DNA from: Halomonas sp. M20
Lineage (GTDB): Bacteria > Pseudomonadota > Gammaproteobacteria > Pseudomonadales > Halomonadaceae
Direction of reading: 5' to 3'
Length of the DNA stretch: 64,000 nucleotides
Assembly (NCBI RefSeq): GCF_020622265.1
Contig: NZ_JACNMQ010000004.1
Span: 186,001 to 250,000, forward strand
A model generated the notes under the pieces. That model saw only the letters and a program-made list of their open reading frames with translations, was not told the DNA's origin and did not search any database. The position numbers and the translations under genes were made by a program. Every line of letters starts with the position of its first letter. Within the stretch, counting starts at the first letter, position 1. This document shows, in pieces, positions 48,305-56,944 of the stretch.

Positions 48305-50079
48305 TCGAAGATCTCCATCATTGATTGACCGGTACCGGAATCATCCGGGCCCTCGATCGGTTCTTTGTGCAGGGCGTGCATCGTGGCCCAGGCGAGATCC
48401 GCATGGCCGGTCTGCTTGTTACGCCCCGAGGTATAGGTGAACTGGCGACCGCTGGCGGTGAGTTCCTTCTTGATCGCCATGAAGGACTGGGCCAGATCCG
48501 CCCAGCCCGCGTCGAATTCCAGGCGGTTCTTGCGCACGATCTGCTGGGCCTGCATGACCATGGTGGACTTGAGCTCCGGCGTGTAGCGGTAGCGCTCGAC
48601 CAACGGGAACCACTTGGCCACGTACTCTGCCACGGCGCCGCCGAGCCCGGTGGTATCGATACCGATATGCTCGATGCGATAGCGCTCGCGGAACGACTTG
48701 ATGAAGTCCGCCTGGGCTTCGTAGTCGTCGCCCTTGAGCCGGTGGCGTTCCAGGATTCGGTGTTTCTCGCCGACGGAGCGGGCCGGGAGAATGACCACCA
48801 GACCCGCGCCGTCGCCATCCTCGCCGGTACCGGTGGGGTCGTAGCCGATCCACACGCCACGATCCCCCACCGGTCGCGGGGCAAAGGGTCGGTAGTCGTC
48901 CCACACCTCCCAGCTATCGACCATGCAGTTCTGCAGTGCCGACAGCGGGAAGGCGCTCTGGCTGTCGTCGACGAACTGACACATCAGTAGGTTATCGAAC
49001 TCATCCGGACTGTATTCCAGGCGTAGCTGCTCGATGTCGAACAGGTCACAGCCGCCGGCGATGGCATCCTCCACCGTGACGATCTGCCGCCAGTGCCCAT
49101 CCGGGCATAGCGCCCCCGCCGCCAGGGCCGCATGGCTGACGTCGAACTCCTTGCGGTCGGCCTTGGTGCGACGCTTGTTGAACAGATCCCCGGTCCAGAA
49201 CGGATAGGCCTCATGGCCGATGCTAGAGGGCGTGGAAAAATAGGTCTGCCGCCACTTCTTGTGCATGGCCATGCCGCTGGTGACCTTGCGGAATTCCTGG
49301 AAGCGGTGGATCCAGAAATACTCGTCCAGGTAGACGTCACCGTGATAGCCCTGGGCGGTCTTCGAGTTGGTGCCCAGAAAGTGCAGCTCCGCGCCGTTGT
49401 CCAACACGATCGGGTCGCCCTTGAGATCGACGTCGGTGATCTCCTTGACGAACTGGACGATATAGTTGCGGAAGATATGCGCCTGGGCCTTGGACGCCGA
49501 GAGGAAAATCTTGTTACGCCCATGCTCGAAAGCATCGACGATCGCCTCGCGAGCGAAGAAGAACGTTGCGCCGATCTGGCGGCTCTTGAGGATGTTGCGG
49601 ATGCGGTGCTTCTGGCCGGCGTCATACCACTGCCGTTGGTAGGCGAAGGCCGTTTCCAGGAACGCCGTTTTCAGCGCCGCGATCTGCTCATCGTCCAGGG
49701 CATTGCGGCGTGGCTTCTTCTTCGGCCCCGCGTTGCGCGCCTCGATGTTCGGATTGAGGTCCGATTCCTTTCCGCTGCCCTCGTACTTGTGCACTCGGGC
49801 AAGCCGTTCGATCTGGCGGCCCAGCAGGTCGATCTCCTTGAAGTCGCGACCTTCCTTTTCCTCCTTGCCGATCAACTGCACCAGGCGCGCTTCGAGCGCC
49901 CCTTCCACGCGCTGGGTCGGGCTCGCCTCCGCCCAGCCGTCCCGGGCCTTCCAGGTGTGCACCGTCGCCGGCTTCTCGTCGAGAAATTCGGCGATACGCG
50001 CAATTCGCCACCCCTGCCAGTAGAGGTGGCGGGCGGTTACCCGGGGGGAGTCGAGAGTGTCGGGGGGCATCGTCGTCAT
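48301..50079 (-). CDS. P: Terminase large subunit, ATPase/nuclease (P2 gpP family)
   Basis: 592 residues. N-terminal helix-turn-helix (GWRIARIAEFLDEKPATVHTW), Walker A-like KSRQIGATFFFAREA, Walker B VYLDEYFW, coupling motif TYFSTPSSIG, and a C-terminal RNase H-like nuclease with acidic GYDPTGTGEDGDG and IGIDTTGLGG. It packages DNA from cos with gpM. The ATG at 50079 is exactly where transcription is predicted to begin, so the mRNA may be leaderless; no Shine-Dalgarno is seen. Confidence 0.93.
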   Translation of the reverse strand: MTTMPPDTLDSPRVTARHLYWQGWRIARIAEFLDEKPATVHTWKARDGWAEASPTQRVEGALEARLVQLIGKEEKEGRDFKEIDLLGRQIERLARVHKYEGSGKESDLNPNIEARNAGPKKKPRRNALDDEQIAALKTAFLETAFAYQRQWYDAGQKHRIRNILKSRQIGATFFFAREAIVDAFEHGRNKIFLSASKAQAHIFRNYIVQFVKEITDVDLKGDPIVLDNGAELHFLGTNSKTAQGYHGDVYLDEYFWIHRFQEFRKVTSGMAMHKKWRQTYFSTPSSIGHEAYPFWTGDLFNKRRTKADRKEFDVSHAALAAGALCPDGHWRQIVTVEDAIAGGCDLFDIEQLRLEYSPDEFDNLLMCQFVDDSQSAFPLSALQNCMVDSWEVWDDYRPFAPRPVGDRGVWIGYDPTGTGEDGDGAGLVVILPARSVGEKHRILERHRLKGDDYEAQADFIKSFRERYRIEHIGIDTTGLGGAVAEYVAKWFPLVERYRYTPELKSTMVMQAQQIVRKNRLEFDAGWADLAQSFMAIKKELTASGRQFTYTSGRNKQTGHADLAWATMHALHKEPIEGPDDSGTGQSMMEIFE

Positions 50080-50146
50080 GTCGCCAGCGTACCCGTGCGC
50101 GTGGCTTGCCTAACGCACCGCAAGTTGTAAGCGCTGGATATACAAC
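50079..50146 (-). promoter_or_regulatory. Late promoter P_P
   Basis: Reads leftward from the GTTGTA-N11-TACAAC dyad at 50124-50146. The -10-like TACGCT is at 50091-50086 and predicted +1 falls at about 50079. It aligns base for base with P_V and P_F (GGGTACGCTGGCGAC against GGGCAAGCATGGCGGC). Confidence 0.65.
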
Positions 50147-50191
50147 CGCATTTTGTTGAGCCCCTGCCCCCGGGCGCGGAACCTGACGGCA
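50124..50191 (+). promoter_or_regulatory. Late promoter P_O
   Basis: Shares its dyad with P_P. Downstream it aligns without gaps with P_V: GAGC at positions 12-15, C-run at 21-24, -10-like GAACCT at 50179-50184 and predicted +1 near 50191, about 40 bases before gene O. In P2 such dyads are bound by the zinc-finger activator Ogr. Confidence 0.7.
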
Positions 50192-50232
50192 GCAATCGCC
50201 CATGAACCGCCCATGTAACCCGAGGACACTCC

Positions 50233-51054
50233 ATGCCCTGGTTCCGAGTCGCCACCCAAGGCGCTACCACCGACGGTCGAGAAATCTCGCGTGACTGGAT
50301 CACGCAGATGGCCGGCAACTACGATCCCAAGAAATACGGCGCCCGTGTGTGGATGGAACACATGCGTGGTCTGTTCGCCGATGGCCCCTTCCCTGCGCTG
50401 GGTGACGTCAAAGCCGTCAAGGCAGAAGAGGTTGAAGAAGGCAAGATGGCCCTGTTTGCCGATATCGACCCGACCGACCAGCTCAAGGAGATCAATGGAA
50501 AACGCCAGAAGGTCTACACCAGCATCGAGGTAAATCCCAATTTTGCCGACACCGGCGAAGCCTACCTCGAAGGTCTTGCGGTTACTGACTCCCCGGCATC
50601 GCTGGGCACCGAGATGCTCAAGTTTTCGCGGAGTGCGGGCACTGCCTCACCGCTGGCCCATAAGAAGCAACACCCGGATAACGTCTTCTCGGAAGCGGTC
50701 GAGACCGATCTCGACTTCAGCGAGCCAGCTCCGGCAACTGAACAAGGCCCGAGCCTCGCCGATCGCGTCAAGGCGCTGTTCAAGAAGCACGACGCCAAGA
50801 CCAACCAGGGCTTCGCCGACTTCCGCGCCGAACTCGAAACCACGCTCGAGCTGTTCGTGCAGAAGCACGCCGATCAGGCCGCCAAGATCGACGCCTTGCC
50901 CGACGAGAACGACTTCAACGCGCAGCGCACCGCGCACGACGAGTTGAAGGCCCGCTTCGATGAGCTGTACACCAAGCTCGACGACACCCCGGACACCCCC
51001 AATCGCCCCACCGCCACCGGCGGCAACGGCGGCACCGAACTCACCGACTGCTAA
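50233..51054 (+). CDS. O: Capsid scaffold/maturation protease (P2 gpO family)
   Basis: 273 residues. N-terminal serine protease: DGREISRDWITQMAGNYDP, WMEHMRG (catalytic His) and VTDSPASLGTEML (catalytic Ser). C-terminal half is a helical, charged scaffold (residues about 165-250). It guides procapsid assembly and cleaves gpN, gpQ, gpL and itself. GAGGA ribosome site. Confidence 0.92.
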   Translation: MPWFRVATQGATTDGREISRDWITQMAGNYDPKKYGARVWMEHMRGLFADGPFPALGDVKAVKAEEVEEGKMALFADIDPTDQLKEINGKRQKVYTSIEVNPNFADTGEAYLEGLAVTDSPASLGTEMLKFSRSAGTASPLAHKKQHPDNVFSEAVETDLDFSEPAPATEQGPSLADRVKALFKKHDAKTNQGFADFRAELETTLELFVQKHADQAAKIDALPDENDFNAQRTAHDELKARFDELYTKLDDTPDTPNRPTATGGNGGTELTDC

Positions 51055-51066
51055 GGACCGCCGCAC

Positions 51067-52077
51067 ATGCGCAACGATACCCGCATCGCCTTCAACCGCC
51101 TGAAAGAGCGCATCGCGCAGCTTTCCGGCGTCACCTCCGCCACCGAGAGCTTCGCGGTGGAGCCCAGCGTCCAGCAGACCCTGGAATCCAAGATTCAGGA
51201 ATCCAGCGAGTTCCTGGGTCGCATCAACATCGTCGGCGTCGACGAACTCAAGGGTGAAAAGCTCGGCCTCGGTGTTACCGGACCCATCGCCGCGCGCACC
51301 GACGTCAGCGCCAAGGATCGCCAGCCCCGCGACATCACCGGGCTGGACGCCAACAGCTACGAGTGCGTCTCCACGGAGTTCGACACCTATCTGCCTTGGT
51401 CGAAGCTCGACGCCTGGGCCAAGTTCCCGGACTTCCAGACCCGCGTGCGCAACGCCATCATTCGCCAGCAGGCGCTGGATCGCATCATGGTCGGTTTCAA
51501 TGGTACCGCCGCAGCCGTCGAGACGGATCGCGTCGCCAACCCGCTGCTGCAGGACGTCAACGTCGGCTGGCTGCAGAAGTATCGCAACGACGCCCCGGCC
51601 CGGGTGCTCAGCGAGGTGGTCAGCGCCTCAGGCAAGGTCAATGTTGGTTCCAGCGGCGACTACGCCAACCTGGACGCCCTGGTGTTCGACGCGGTCAACG
51701 AGATGATCGAGCCCTGGTTCCGGGAGTCCACCGACCTGGTCGCCATCATGGGTCGCAAGCTGCTCGCGGATAAGTATTTCCCGCTGATCAGCCAGCATGC
51801 CGATACCCCCACGGAAGCCCGCGCCCTGGACCTTATCGTCAGCCAGAAGCGGGTCGGCGGACTGCAAGCGATCCGCGCCCCCTTCGTACCGGACGGTGCC
51901 ATCTTCATCACCAGCCTCGAAAACCTCTCGATGTACTACCAGCTCGGCAGCCGTCGTCGCTACATCAAGGACAAGCCGGAGCGCAAGCGTGTCGAGAACT
52001 ACGAGTCCAGCAACGACACCTACGTGGTCGAGGACTACGGCTTCGGCTGCCTGGTCGAGAACATCACCTTCGTATAA
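51067..52077 (+). CDS. N: Major capsid protein (P2 gpN family)
   Basis: 336 residues. N-terminus MRNDTRIAFNRLKERIAQLSGV is the cleavable segment seen in gpN. Conserved parts: NIVGVDELKGEKLGLGV, WAKFPDFQTRVRNAIIRQQALDRIMVGFNGT and YYQLGSRRRYIKDKPERKRVENYESSNDTYVVEDYG. HK97-type fold. AAGGA ribosome site. Confidence 0.95.
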   Translation: MRNDTRIAFNRLKERIAQLSGVTSATESFAVEPSVQQTLESKIQESSEFLGRINIVGVDELKGEKLGLGVTGPIAARTDVSAKDRQPRDITGLDANSYECVSTEFDTYLPWSKLDAWAKFPDFQTRVRNAIIRQQALDRIMVGFNGTAAAVETDRVANPLLQDVNVGWLQKYRNDAPARVLSEVVSASGKVNVGSSGDYANLDALVFDAVNEMIEPWFRESTDLVAIMGRKLLADKYFPLISQHADTPTEARALDLIVSQKRVGGLQAIRAPFVPDGAIFITSLENLSMYYQLGSRRRYIKDKPERKRVENYESSNDTYVVEDYGFGCLVENITFV

Positions 52078-52086
52078 GGAACGCCC

Positions 52087-52767
52087 ATGACGAGCCCCGC
52101 CCGTCGCCACTACCAGCGCATCACCGCCGCGAAAGCGGCGGGTGATGCCCAGAGTGGCCAGCCGCAAACCGGCGAACAGTACGAACTGCATGCCGCCGCC
52201 CTGTGGGAAGCCCGGCGCACCCTGAAGAACATCAAGTCCGTGGCCGCCAAGATAGACAAGAAGCGCGAACTGCTGCCGGAGTTCGACAGCTACGTTGCCG
52301 GCGTGATCGAGGCCGGCAACGGCGCCCAGGACGATGTGCTGATGACCATCATGGTGTGGCGCATCGATACCGGCGACATCGAAGGCGCCCTGGCCATTGC
52401 CGAGTACGCCTTGCACAACGGCCTGGACACCCCGGACCGCTACGAGCGCGATACCGCCTCGCTGGTCACCGAGCAGATCGCCGAGGAAGCCCTCAGCGAG
52501 ATCGAAAGCGACGATGCGCAAGCCTACCGCCTGGCGCCGCTGCTCGAGCACCTGAACACACTGACCGCGGACATGGACATGCACGATCCGATCCGCGCCA
52601 AGCTGCACAAGGCCCTGGGCTATGCGCTGCGGGAATCCGGCGCCGGTGAGAGGGCGCTGGATCACCTAAAGCAGGCCCTTTCGCTCAACGAGCGCATCGG
52701 GGTCAAGAAGGACATCGAGAAGCTCGAACGCTTCATCAAGCAACAAAACGAGCGCGACCAGGGCTAA
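52087..52767 (+). CDS. M: Terminase small subunit (P2 gpM family)
   Basis: 226 residues, mainly helical. N-terminus SPARRHYQRITAAKAAG and the DDVLMTIMVWRIDTGDIEGALAIAEYAL segment match gpM. It recognises cos and recruits gpP. AAGGA ribosome site 8 bases upstream. Confidence 0.92.
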   Translation: MTSPARRHYQRITAAKAAGDAQSGQPQTGEQYELHAAALWEARRTLKNIKSVAAKIDKKRELLPEFDSYVAGVIEAGNGAQDDVLMTIMVWRIDTGDIEGALAIAEYALHNGLDTPDRYERDTASLVTEQIAEEALSEIESDDAQAYRLAPLLEHLNTLTADMDMHDPIRAKLHKALGYALRESGAGERALDHLKQALSLNERIGVKKDIEKLERFIKQQNERDQG

Positions 52768-52887
52768 CCCGGCCTGATCGCATCCACCGAGTCGCACGCC
52801 GACGTCAAGGGGGCGCGACGCTAGAGCAGACCCTCTCCCTGCTCGAACCGTCGCCCACCCCCTTCCTTACACCACCGGAGGTCCGTC

Positions 52888-53355
52888 ATGTCACTGGTCG
52901 CCTACGGCACCGCCACCGCCACGGATGCCCCGGAGCTTGCCAACAACGGCTTTTGGCCGCCCCTCGATCCAGACGACTTCCGCGAGCAGCACCGACTCGA
53001 CACCACCGTCACCGCGCCGCGCCTGGTGACGGCGTTGAGCATCGCCATGGCCAGCGTCAACCGGCAACTTAGCGACTTCCAGGCCGAGCAGATGGACGCC
53101 CAGCGCGGCACCGCCGATCTCATCCCCATCGAACCCTGGCAGATTCCCGGCCATCACGCCCTGCTGTATGTGCGGGCCGTTTTCGCCGAGGCCCATGCCC
53201 AGCTGCTGGAACGCTATCGGGACTATAGCGCGACGGATGTAGGCGACGAGCGGGGCGAGGCCAAGGCGGACGCCGCCGAGGATTACCGCCGGGACGCCCG
53301 CTGGGCGGTGGCGGAGATTGTCGGGCGTAACCACACAACCGTGGAACTCATTTGA
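52888..53355 (+). CDS. L: Head completion protein (P2 gpL family)
   Basis: 155 residues. FWPPLDPDDFREQHRLDTTVTAPRLVTALSIAMASVNRQL and YLRAV-like LLYVRAVFAEAHAQLLERYRDYSATDVG are typical of gpL, which fits under the portal. GGAGG ribosome site. The 120 bases before it hold no gene. Confidence 0.92.
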   Translation: MSLVAYGTATATDAPELANNGFWPPLDPDDFREQHRLDTTVTAPRLVTALSIAMASVNRQLSDFQAEQMDAQRGTADLIPIEPWQIPGHHALLYVRAVFAEAHAQLLERYRDYSATDVGDERGEAKADAAEDYRRDARWAVAEIVGRNHTTVELI

Positions 53356-53570
53356 TGCAACGTAGCGTTCGCGCCCATCAATACGACACCGTCGATGCGA
53401 TCTGCCAGCGGGTGTTCGGGCGCACCGCCGGCATCACCGAGCAGGTCATCGACATGAATCCCGGGCTGGCCGATCTCGGCCCGGTATTGCCCCAGGGCAC
53501 CCTGGTCACGTTACCCGACGTGGCCACACAACAACCTAGCCGCACGCGAACCGTGCAGCTATGGGATTAA
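53355..53570 (+). CDS. X: Tail protein X with LysM-like fold
   Basis: 71 residues from ATG 53355, overlapping the L stop as TGATG. VRAHQYDTVDAICQRVFGRTAG...VIDMNPGLADLGPVLPQGTLVTLPD is the gpX/LysM-like pattern. Structural tail protein at the tail core. Confidence 0.9.
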   Translation: MQRSVRAHQYDTVDAICQRVFGRTAGITEQVIDMNPGLADLGPVLPQGTLVTLPDVATQQPSRTRTVQLWD

Positions 53571-53607
53571 CAACGCGCCGACCGAGCGCGAGTACGCAGA
53601 GGAAACC

Positions 53608-53652
53608 ATGCACGACACCACAAGCCGACCGTCATGGGGACTAGACGGATGA
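53608..53652 (+). CDS. 14-codon leader peptide (putative)
   Basis: ATG 53608 has a good GAGGAAA site 4 bases upstream and encodes MHDTTSRPSWGLDG; its TGA overlaps ATG 53649 of the next gene (ATGA). This is a standard coupling layout, so it may regulate translation of the lysis-cassette gene that follows. Confidence 0.35.
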   Translation: MHDTTSRPSWGLDG

Positions 53653-53987
53653 TCGAGGACACAACCGACGTGAAACCCTCTGTATTCGAGCGACACATGC
53701 AAACCGCCATTCAGGTCATTCTCGTGCTGCTGGTGGGCTGGGCCGGCATGAAGCTGGTCACCATCGGCGAGAGCAGCGCCGTACTGCGGGAACGGCTGCT
53801 GTACCAGGGCGAGCAGATCGAGCGCCTGCGCCGCGACCTGCGCGACTGGAGCAACGTCTACTACACCAAGAGCGACGCGGACCGAGAGATCGGCAGCCTG
53901 AAGTCTTCCGTGGAGAGCATCAAATCCTCGGTGTCCGGCCTGCGCGACCGCATCACCGTCATCGAGGGTAAAGCCAATGATTCTTGA
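53649..53987 (+). CDS. Lysis-cassette membrane protein with coiled coil
   Basis: About 112 residues (117 if ATG 53634 is used). One transmembrane helix (TAIQVILVLLVGWAGMKLV, residues about 16-35) is followed by a charged helical coiled coil (LRERLLYQGEQIERLRRDLRDW, then YTKSDADREIGSLKSSVESIKSSVSGLRDRITVIE). N-in, C-out topology is plausible, as in an i-spanin, but no outer-membrane partner is visible; it could equally be a holin accessory. It overlaps the endolysin start. Replaces P2 gpY at this position. Confidence 0.55.
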   Translation: MIEDTTDVKPSVFERHMQTAIQVILVLLVGWAGMKLVTIGESSAVLRERLLYQGEQIERLRRDLRDWSNVYYTKSDADREIGSLKSSVESIKSSVSGLRDRITVIEGKANDS

Positions 53988-54774
53988 ATTCGGCGATACC
54001 GGCTATCGGGTCGAATCCCTGCAGCGGGATCTGGTGCGTGCCGGCTATACCATTGAAGTGGACGGATGGTTCGGCGACGAGACCGAAGCCGCCGTGCGCC
54101 AGGTGCAGTTCGATCACGGCCTGGTGCTGGATGGCCTTGCCGGCCCCAAGACCCGCCAGGCCCTGCAGCAGGGTCGCGCGAATAGTAAACACCTGCGCCA
54201 GATCGACCTGGTGCTGGCTGCCGAATACCTCGGCGTCGATGTGGCCACCATCATGGCGGTCAATGAGATCGAGTCCCGTGGCACAGGCTTCCACCCCACC
54301 GGCGAGCCGGTCATCCTGTTCGAGCGGCACATCATGCGTCGCCGCCTGATCACTCACGGCATCAATCCAGTGCCCTATCAGCATCAACAGCCCGATATCG
54401 TCAACCACAAGCCCGGCGGCTATTTCGGCGGTATTCGTGAGCAAAATCGGCTAGCGAAGGCCTACGAAATCCACGCCCCGGCGGCATTGGAGTCTGCGAG
54501 TTGGGGGCTTTTTCAGATCATGGGGTTTCATTGGCAGGATTTGGGTTATGACTCCGCCAGCGCCTTCGTTATCGCCATGGGCCAGGATGAATCGGCCCAA
54601 CTGGATGCCTTCATACGCTTCATTGAGTTCAACGGGCCCATGCACGCGGCCTTGAAGCGCCTGGACTGGCGAGACTTCGCCCGCCGCTACAACGGCCCGG
54701 CCTACGCCCGCAACGACTACGACACTCGACTGGCTGCCGCCTATCGGCGTCACAGCCAGGCCATGGCCGCCTGA
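53977..54774 (+). CDS. Endolysin: PG-binding domain plus N-acetylmuramidase
   Basis: 265 residues. Residues about 1-60: PG_binding_1 repeat (LEFGDTGYRVESLQRDLVRAGY, VDGWFGDETEAAVRQVQ). Residues 75-260: DUF3380 muramidase with NEIESRGTGFHPTGEPVILFERHIMRRRL (catalytic Glu in NEIESRG), SASWGLFQIMGFHWQDLGY and WRDFARRYNGPAYARNDYDTRLAAAYRR. It cuts peptidoglycan glycans. No signal peptide, so it needs a holin. Unlike P2 gpK. Confidence 0.9.
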   Translation: MILEFGDTGYRVESLQRDLVRAGYTIEVDGWFGDETEAAVRQVQFDHGLVLDGLAGPKTRQALQQGRANSKHLRQIDLVLAAEYLGVDVATIMAVNEIESRGTGFHPTGEPVILFERHIMRRRLITHGINPVPYQHQQPDIVNHKPGGYFGGIREQNRLAKAYEIHAPAALESASWGLFQIMGFHWQDLGYDSASAFVIAMGQDESAQLDAFIRFIEFNGPMHAALKRLDWRDFARRYNGPAYARNDYDTRLAAAYRRHSQAMAA

Positions 54775-54786
54775 CAGGAGAAAACA

Positions 54787-55296
54787 ATGGACTGGAAAGG
54801 CATTGTAAAAACCGTAGCACCGGCACTTGGCACCGCTTTGGGGGGTCCGCTTGCCGGCGCGGCCATTCGCGAGATGGGGGATCGCTGGCTGGGTAATCCA
54901 GATGCCGATCGTGTCCAGGTGGAACAGGCAGTGCTCAATGCCTCACCAGAGCAGCTATCCGAGCTACGCAAGCTCGATGCGGAGTTCAGGGTACGCATGC
55001 GCGAACTTGATATCGACCTCGAAAAGCTAGAAGTCGAGGACCGTAAGAGCGCCCGCGATCTATTCTCGGTCAATATCTGGCCGCAAATCCTTCTCTCTTC
55101 AGTGTTCGGCGTCGGCTACTTTTGCGTGCTGTATATTTTCATGTCGAAAAACGTGACGGTCGATGACTCTTTGCGCGACGCATTCAACATCATCCTCGGT
55201 GTGCTCACTGCAGCCATCAACAGCATTCTGCAGTTCTGGTTCGGCTCTAGTCTTGGATCCAAGGAAAAGACCCGACAAATGAGGGTGAACCGATGA
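54787..55296 (+). CDS. Holin-like protein (3TM holin type)
   Basis: 169 residues. First hydrophobic segment VAPALGTALGGPLAGAAI (about 9-26), then a charged helix (EQLSELRKLDAEFRVRMRELDIDLEKLEVEDRKSARDLF), then two strong helices (ILLSSVFGVGYFCVLYIFM and FNIILGVLTAAINSILQFWFGSSLGSKEK). The WFGSSxGSK ending is characteristic of the family. It probably makes the membrane hole releasing the endolysin. It overlaps gene R by 4 bases. Confidence 0.75.
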   Translation: MDWKGIVKTVAPALGTALGGPLAGAAIREMGDRWLGNPDADRVQVEQAVLNASPEQLSELRKLDAEFRVRMRELDIDLEKLEVEDRKSARDLFSVNIWPQILLSSVFGVGYFCVLYIFMSKNVTVDDSLRDAFNIILGVLTAAINSILQFWFGSSLGSKEKTRQMRVNR

Positions 55297-55775
55297 AAAA
55301 GCTCACCGCCCTGCGCAACCATCTGCTCGCCAGCGTCCCTGGCCTGGCCAACGACCCGGACCGGCTGCTGACCTTCGTCCAGGACGGCAGCATCCAGTTC
55401 CACCGCGGCCAACACCTGTCTCACCAGTACCTGGTGCCCGCCCAGATCGTACTCACCGACTACAGCGGCGAGCTCGATGCGGTGATCATCCCGCTGCTGC
55501 AGTGGCTGTCACACTACCAGCCGGATCTCGACCCGGACGAGGCGGTGCGCTTCGAAGCCGAGATCCTCGCCAACGACCGTTGGGATCTCGCCCTGAGCGT
55601 CACCCTCACTGAGCGGGTCGTTGCCCTGGTGGACTGCGCTGCCGGCAGCATCAAAAGCGAACATCGCATGCCGGAGTTCCCGATCGACGCCTGCCCTGCC
55701 ACCGACTGGCAGCTGTACACCCAGGGGCCGAGTGACGCCGATTACACTCTCACCAGCGAATGGCAATCGCCCTGA
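55293..55775 (+). CDS. R: Tail completion protein (P2 gpR family)
   Basis: 160 residues. MKKLTALRNHLLASVPGLANDPDRLLTFVQDGSI and YLVPAQIVLTDYSGELDAVIIPLLQWLSHYQPDL are diagnostic of Phage_tail_R. Closes the tail at the head-proximal end. AGGGTG site; its TGA overlaps the S start. Confidence 0.92.
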   Translation: MKKLTALRNHLLASVPGLANDPDRLLTFVQDGSIQFHRGQHLSHQYLVPAQIVLTDYSGELDAVIIPLLQWLSHYQPDLDPDEAVRFEAEILANDRWDLALSVTLTERVVALVDCAAGSIKSEHRMPEFPIDACPATDWQLYTQGPSDADYTLTSEWQSP

Positions 55776-56227
55776 TGGACGATCTCGACGCCCTGGCGGA
55801 TTGGGTCGCGCCGCTACTCGCCAAGGTGGAGCCCAAGCAGCGCCGGGCCTTGGCCCGCAAGGTCGCCCGCGACCTTCGGCGTAGCCAGCGCGAACGCATC
55901 AAAGCCCAGCAGAACCCGGACGGCACCGCCTACGCCCCCCGCAAGCCGCAGCACCGGGCCAAGCAGGGTGCCATTCGGCGCAAAGCGATGTTCTCGAAGA
56001 TCCGCACCGCCAAATACCTCAAGGCCAAGGGCAGCCTGGAAAGCGCCGAGGTCGGTTTCGTCGGTCGCGTGGCGCATATCGCCCGCATCCACCAGAAAGG
56101 CTTGCGGGACAAGGTCGACAAGGACGGCCCTCGCTACAAGTACCCAGAACGTATCCTGATCGGATTCAGCGCCGCCGATCGCGAACTGATACAGGACGCC
56201 CTACTCAAGCACCTCACCGAGTTGTAA
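55775..56227 (+). CDS. S: Tail completion/virion morphogenesis protein (P2 gpS family)
   Basis: 150 residues from ATG 55775, which overlaps the R stop (TGATG); this start matches P2 gpS (LxxLxxWLxPLL). An ATG at 55760 would add five residues. RRALARKVARDLRRSQRERIKAQQNPDGTAYAPRK and VGFVGRVAHIARIHQKGLRD are family motifs. Its last codons overlap the V promoter dyad. Confidence 0.92.
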   Translation: MDDLDALADWVAPLLAKVEPKQRRALARKVARDLRRSQRERIKAQQNPDGTAYAPRKPQHRAKQGAIRRKAMFSKIRTAKYLKAKGSLESAEVGFVGRVAHIARIHQKGLRDKVDKDGPRYKYPERILIGFSAADRELIQDALLKHLTEL

Positions 56228-56288
56228 AACCCCGCCATACAACCCGTTTTACTAGAGCTGCAGCCCCGCGCGGGCAAGCATGGCGGCA
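56221..56288 (+). promoter_or_regulatory. Late promoter P_V
   Basis: Dyad GTTGTA-N11-TACAAC at 56221-56243 (the left half is made from the S stop region), TAGAGC at 56253-56258, -10-like AAGCAT at 56276-56281, and predicted +1 at about 56288, the ATG of V. Confidence 0.72.
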
Positions 56289-56944
56289 TGACACCGAACC
56301 CCTCGCATAGCGCCGCCGAACTACTGCGCCTCATCCACAACCTGATCCGCCTGGGCACCATCGCCGAGGTGGATCACAAGGCCGTGCGCGTGCGCGTCGC
56401 CATCGGCGAGCTGCTAACCGACTGGCTGCCCTGGATCGAGCAGCGCGCCGGCACCACCCGCGACTGGAACCCGCCGACCATCGGCGAGCAGGCCATCGTA
56501 TTCTCGCCGGGCGGCGATATTGCTGCCGCCGTGGCGCTCTCCGGCATCAACAGCGCCGCTCATCCGGCGCCCTCGAGCAGCCCGGATAAATGGCTGAGGA
56601 AATTCCCGGACGGCGCGGTGATCGAATACGATCACGCGGCAAGCCACCTGCAAGCCACCCTCCCGGGGTCTGCTGGTATCAACGCCCAGGGCGCGGTTGA
56701 AATTACCACCGCCGCGACCCTAACCGCCACCGCCAGCGGCGGCGCGACGCTCAACGCCAACACCATCATCAACGGCAACCTGACGCTGAACGGTAATTTC
56801 AGCCAGCCCAGCGGCCAGACCGCCACCATGGCCGGCGATGTCGCCTTCACCGGCGCTGTCACCAGCAACGGCAAGGACATCAGCGCGAACCACAAGCACA
56901 AAGGCGTCCAGTCCGGCTCAAGCAACTCGGGAGGTGTCGTTTAA
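56288..56944 (+). CDS. V: Baseplate spike protein (P2 gpV family)
   Basis: 218 residues. N-terminal OB-like domain (LIRLGTIAEVDHKAVRVRVAIGELLTDWLPW), RFPDGAVIEY-like KFPDGAVIEYDH, then a beta-helix of T/A-rich strands (ITTAATLTATASGGATLNANTIINGNLTLNG). HKHKG near the end is the metal-binding HxH tip region. It pierces the host envelope. Start equals that of P2 gpV; there is no ribosome site. Confidence 0.92.
   Translation: MTPNPSHSAAELLRLIHNLIRLGTIAEVDHKAVRVRVAIGELLTDWLPWIEQRAGTTRDWNPPTIGEQAIVFSPGGDIAAAVALSGINSAAHPAPSSSPDKWLRKFPDGAVIEYDHAASHLQATLPGSAGINAQGAVEITTAATLTATASGGATLNANTIINGNLTLNGNFSQPSGQTATMAGDVAFTGAVTSNGKDISANHKHKGVQSGSSNSGGVV

Noticed and set aside
47891-50130. Plus-strand frames opposite P and Q (145-332 codons)
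   Set aside because: Antisense shadows of GC-rich terminase and portal genes.
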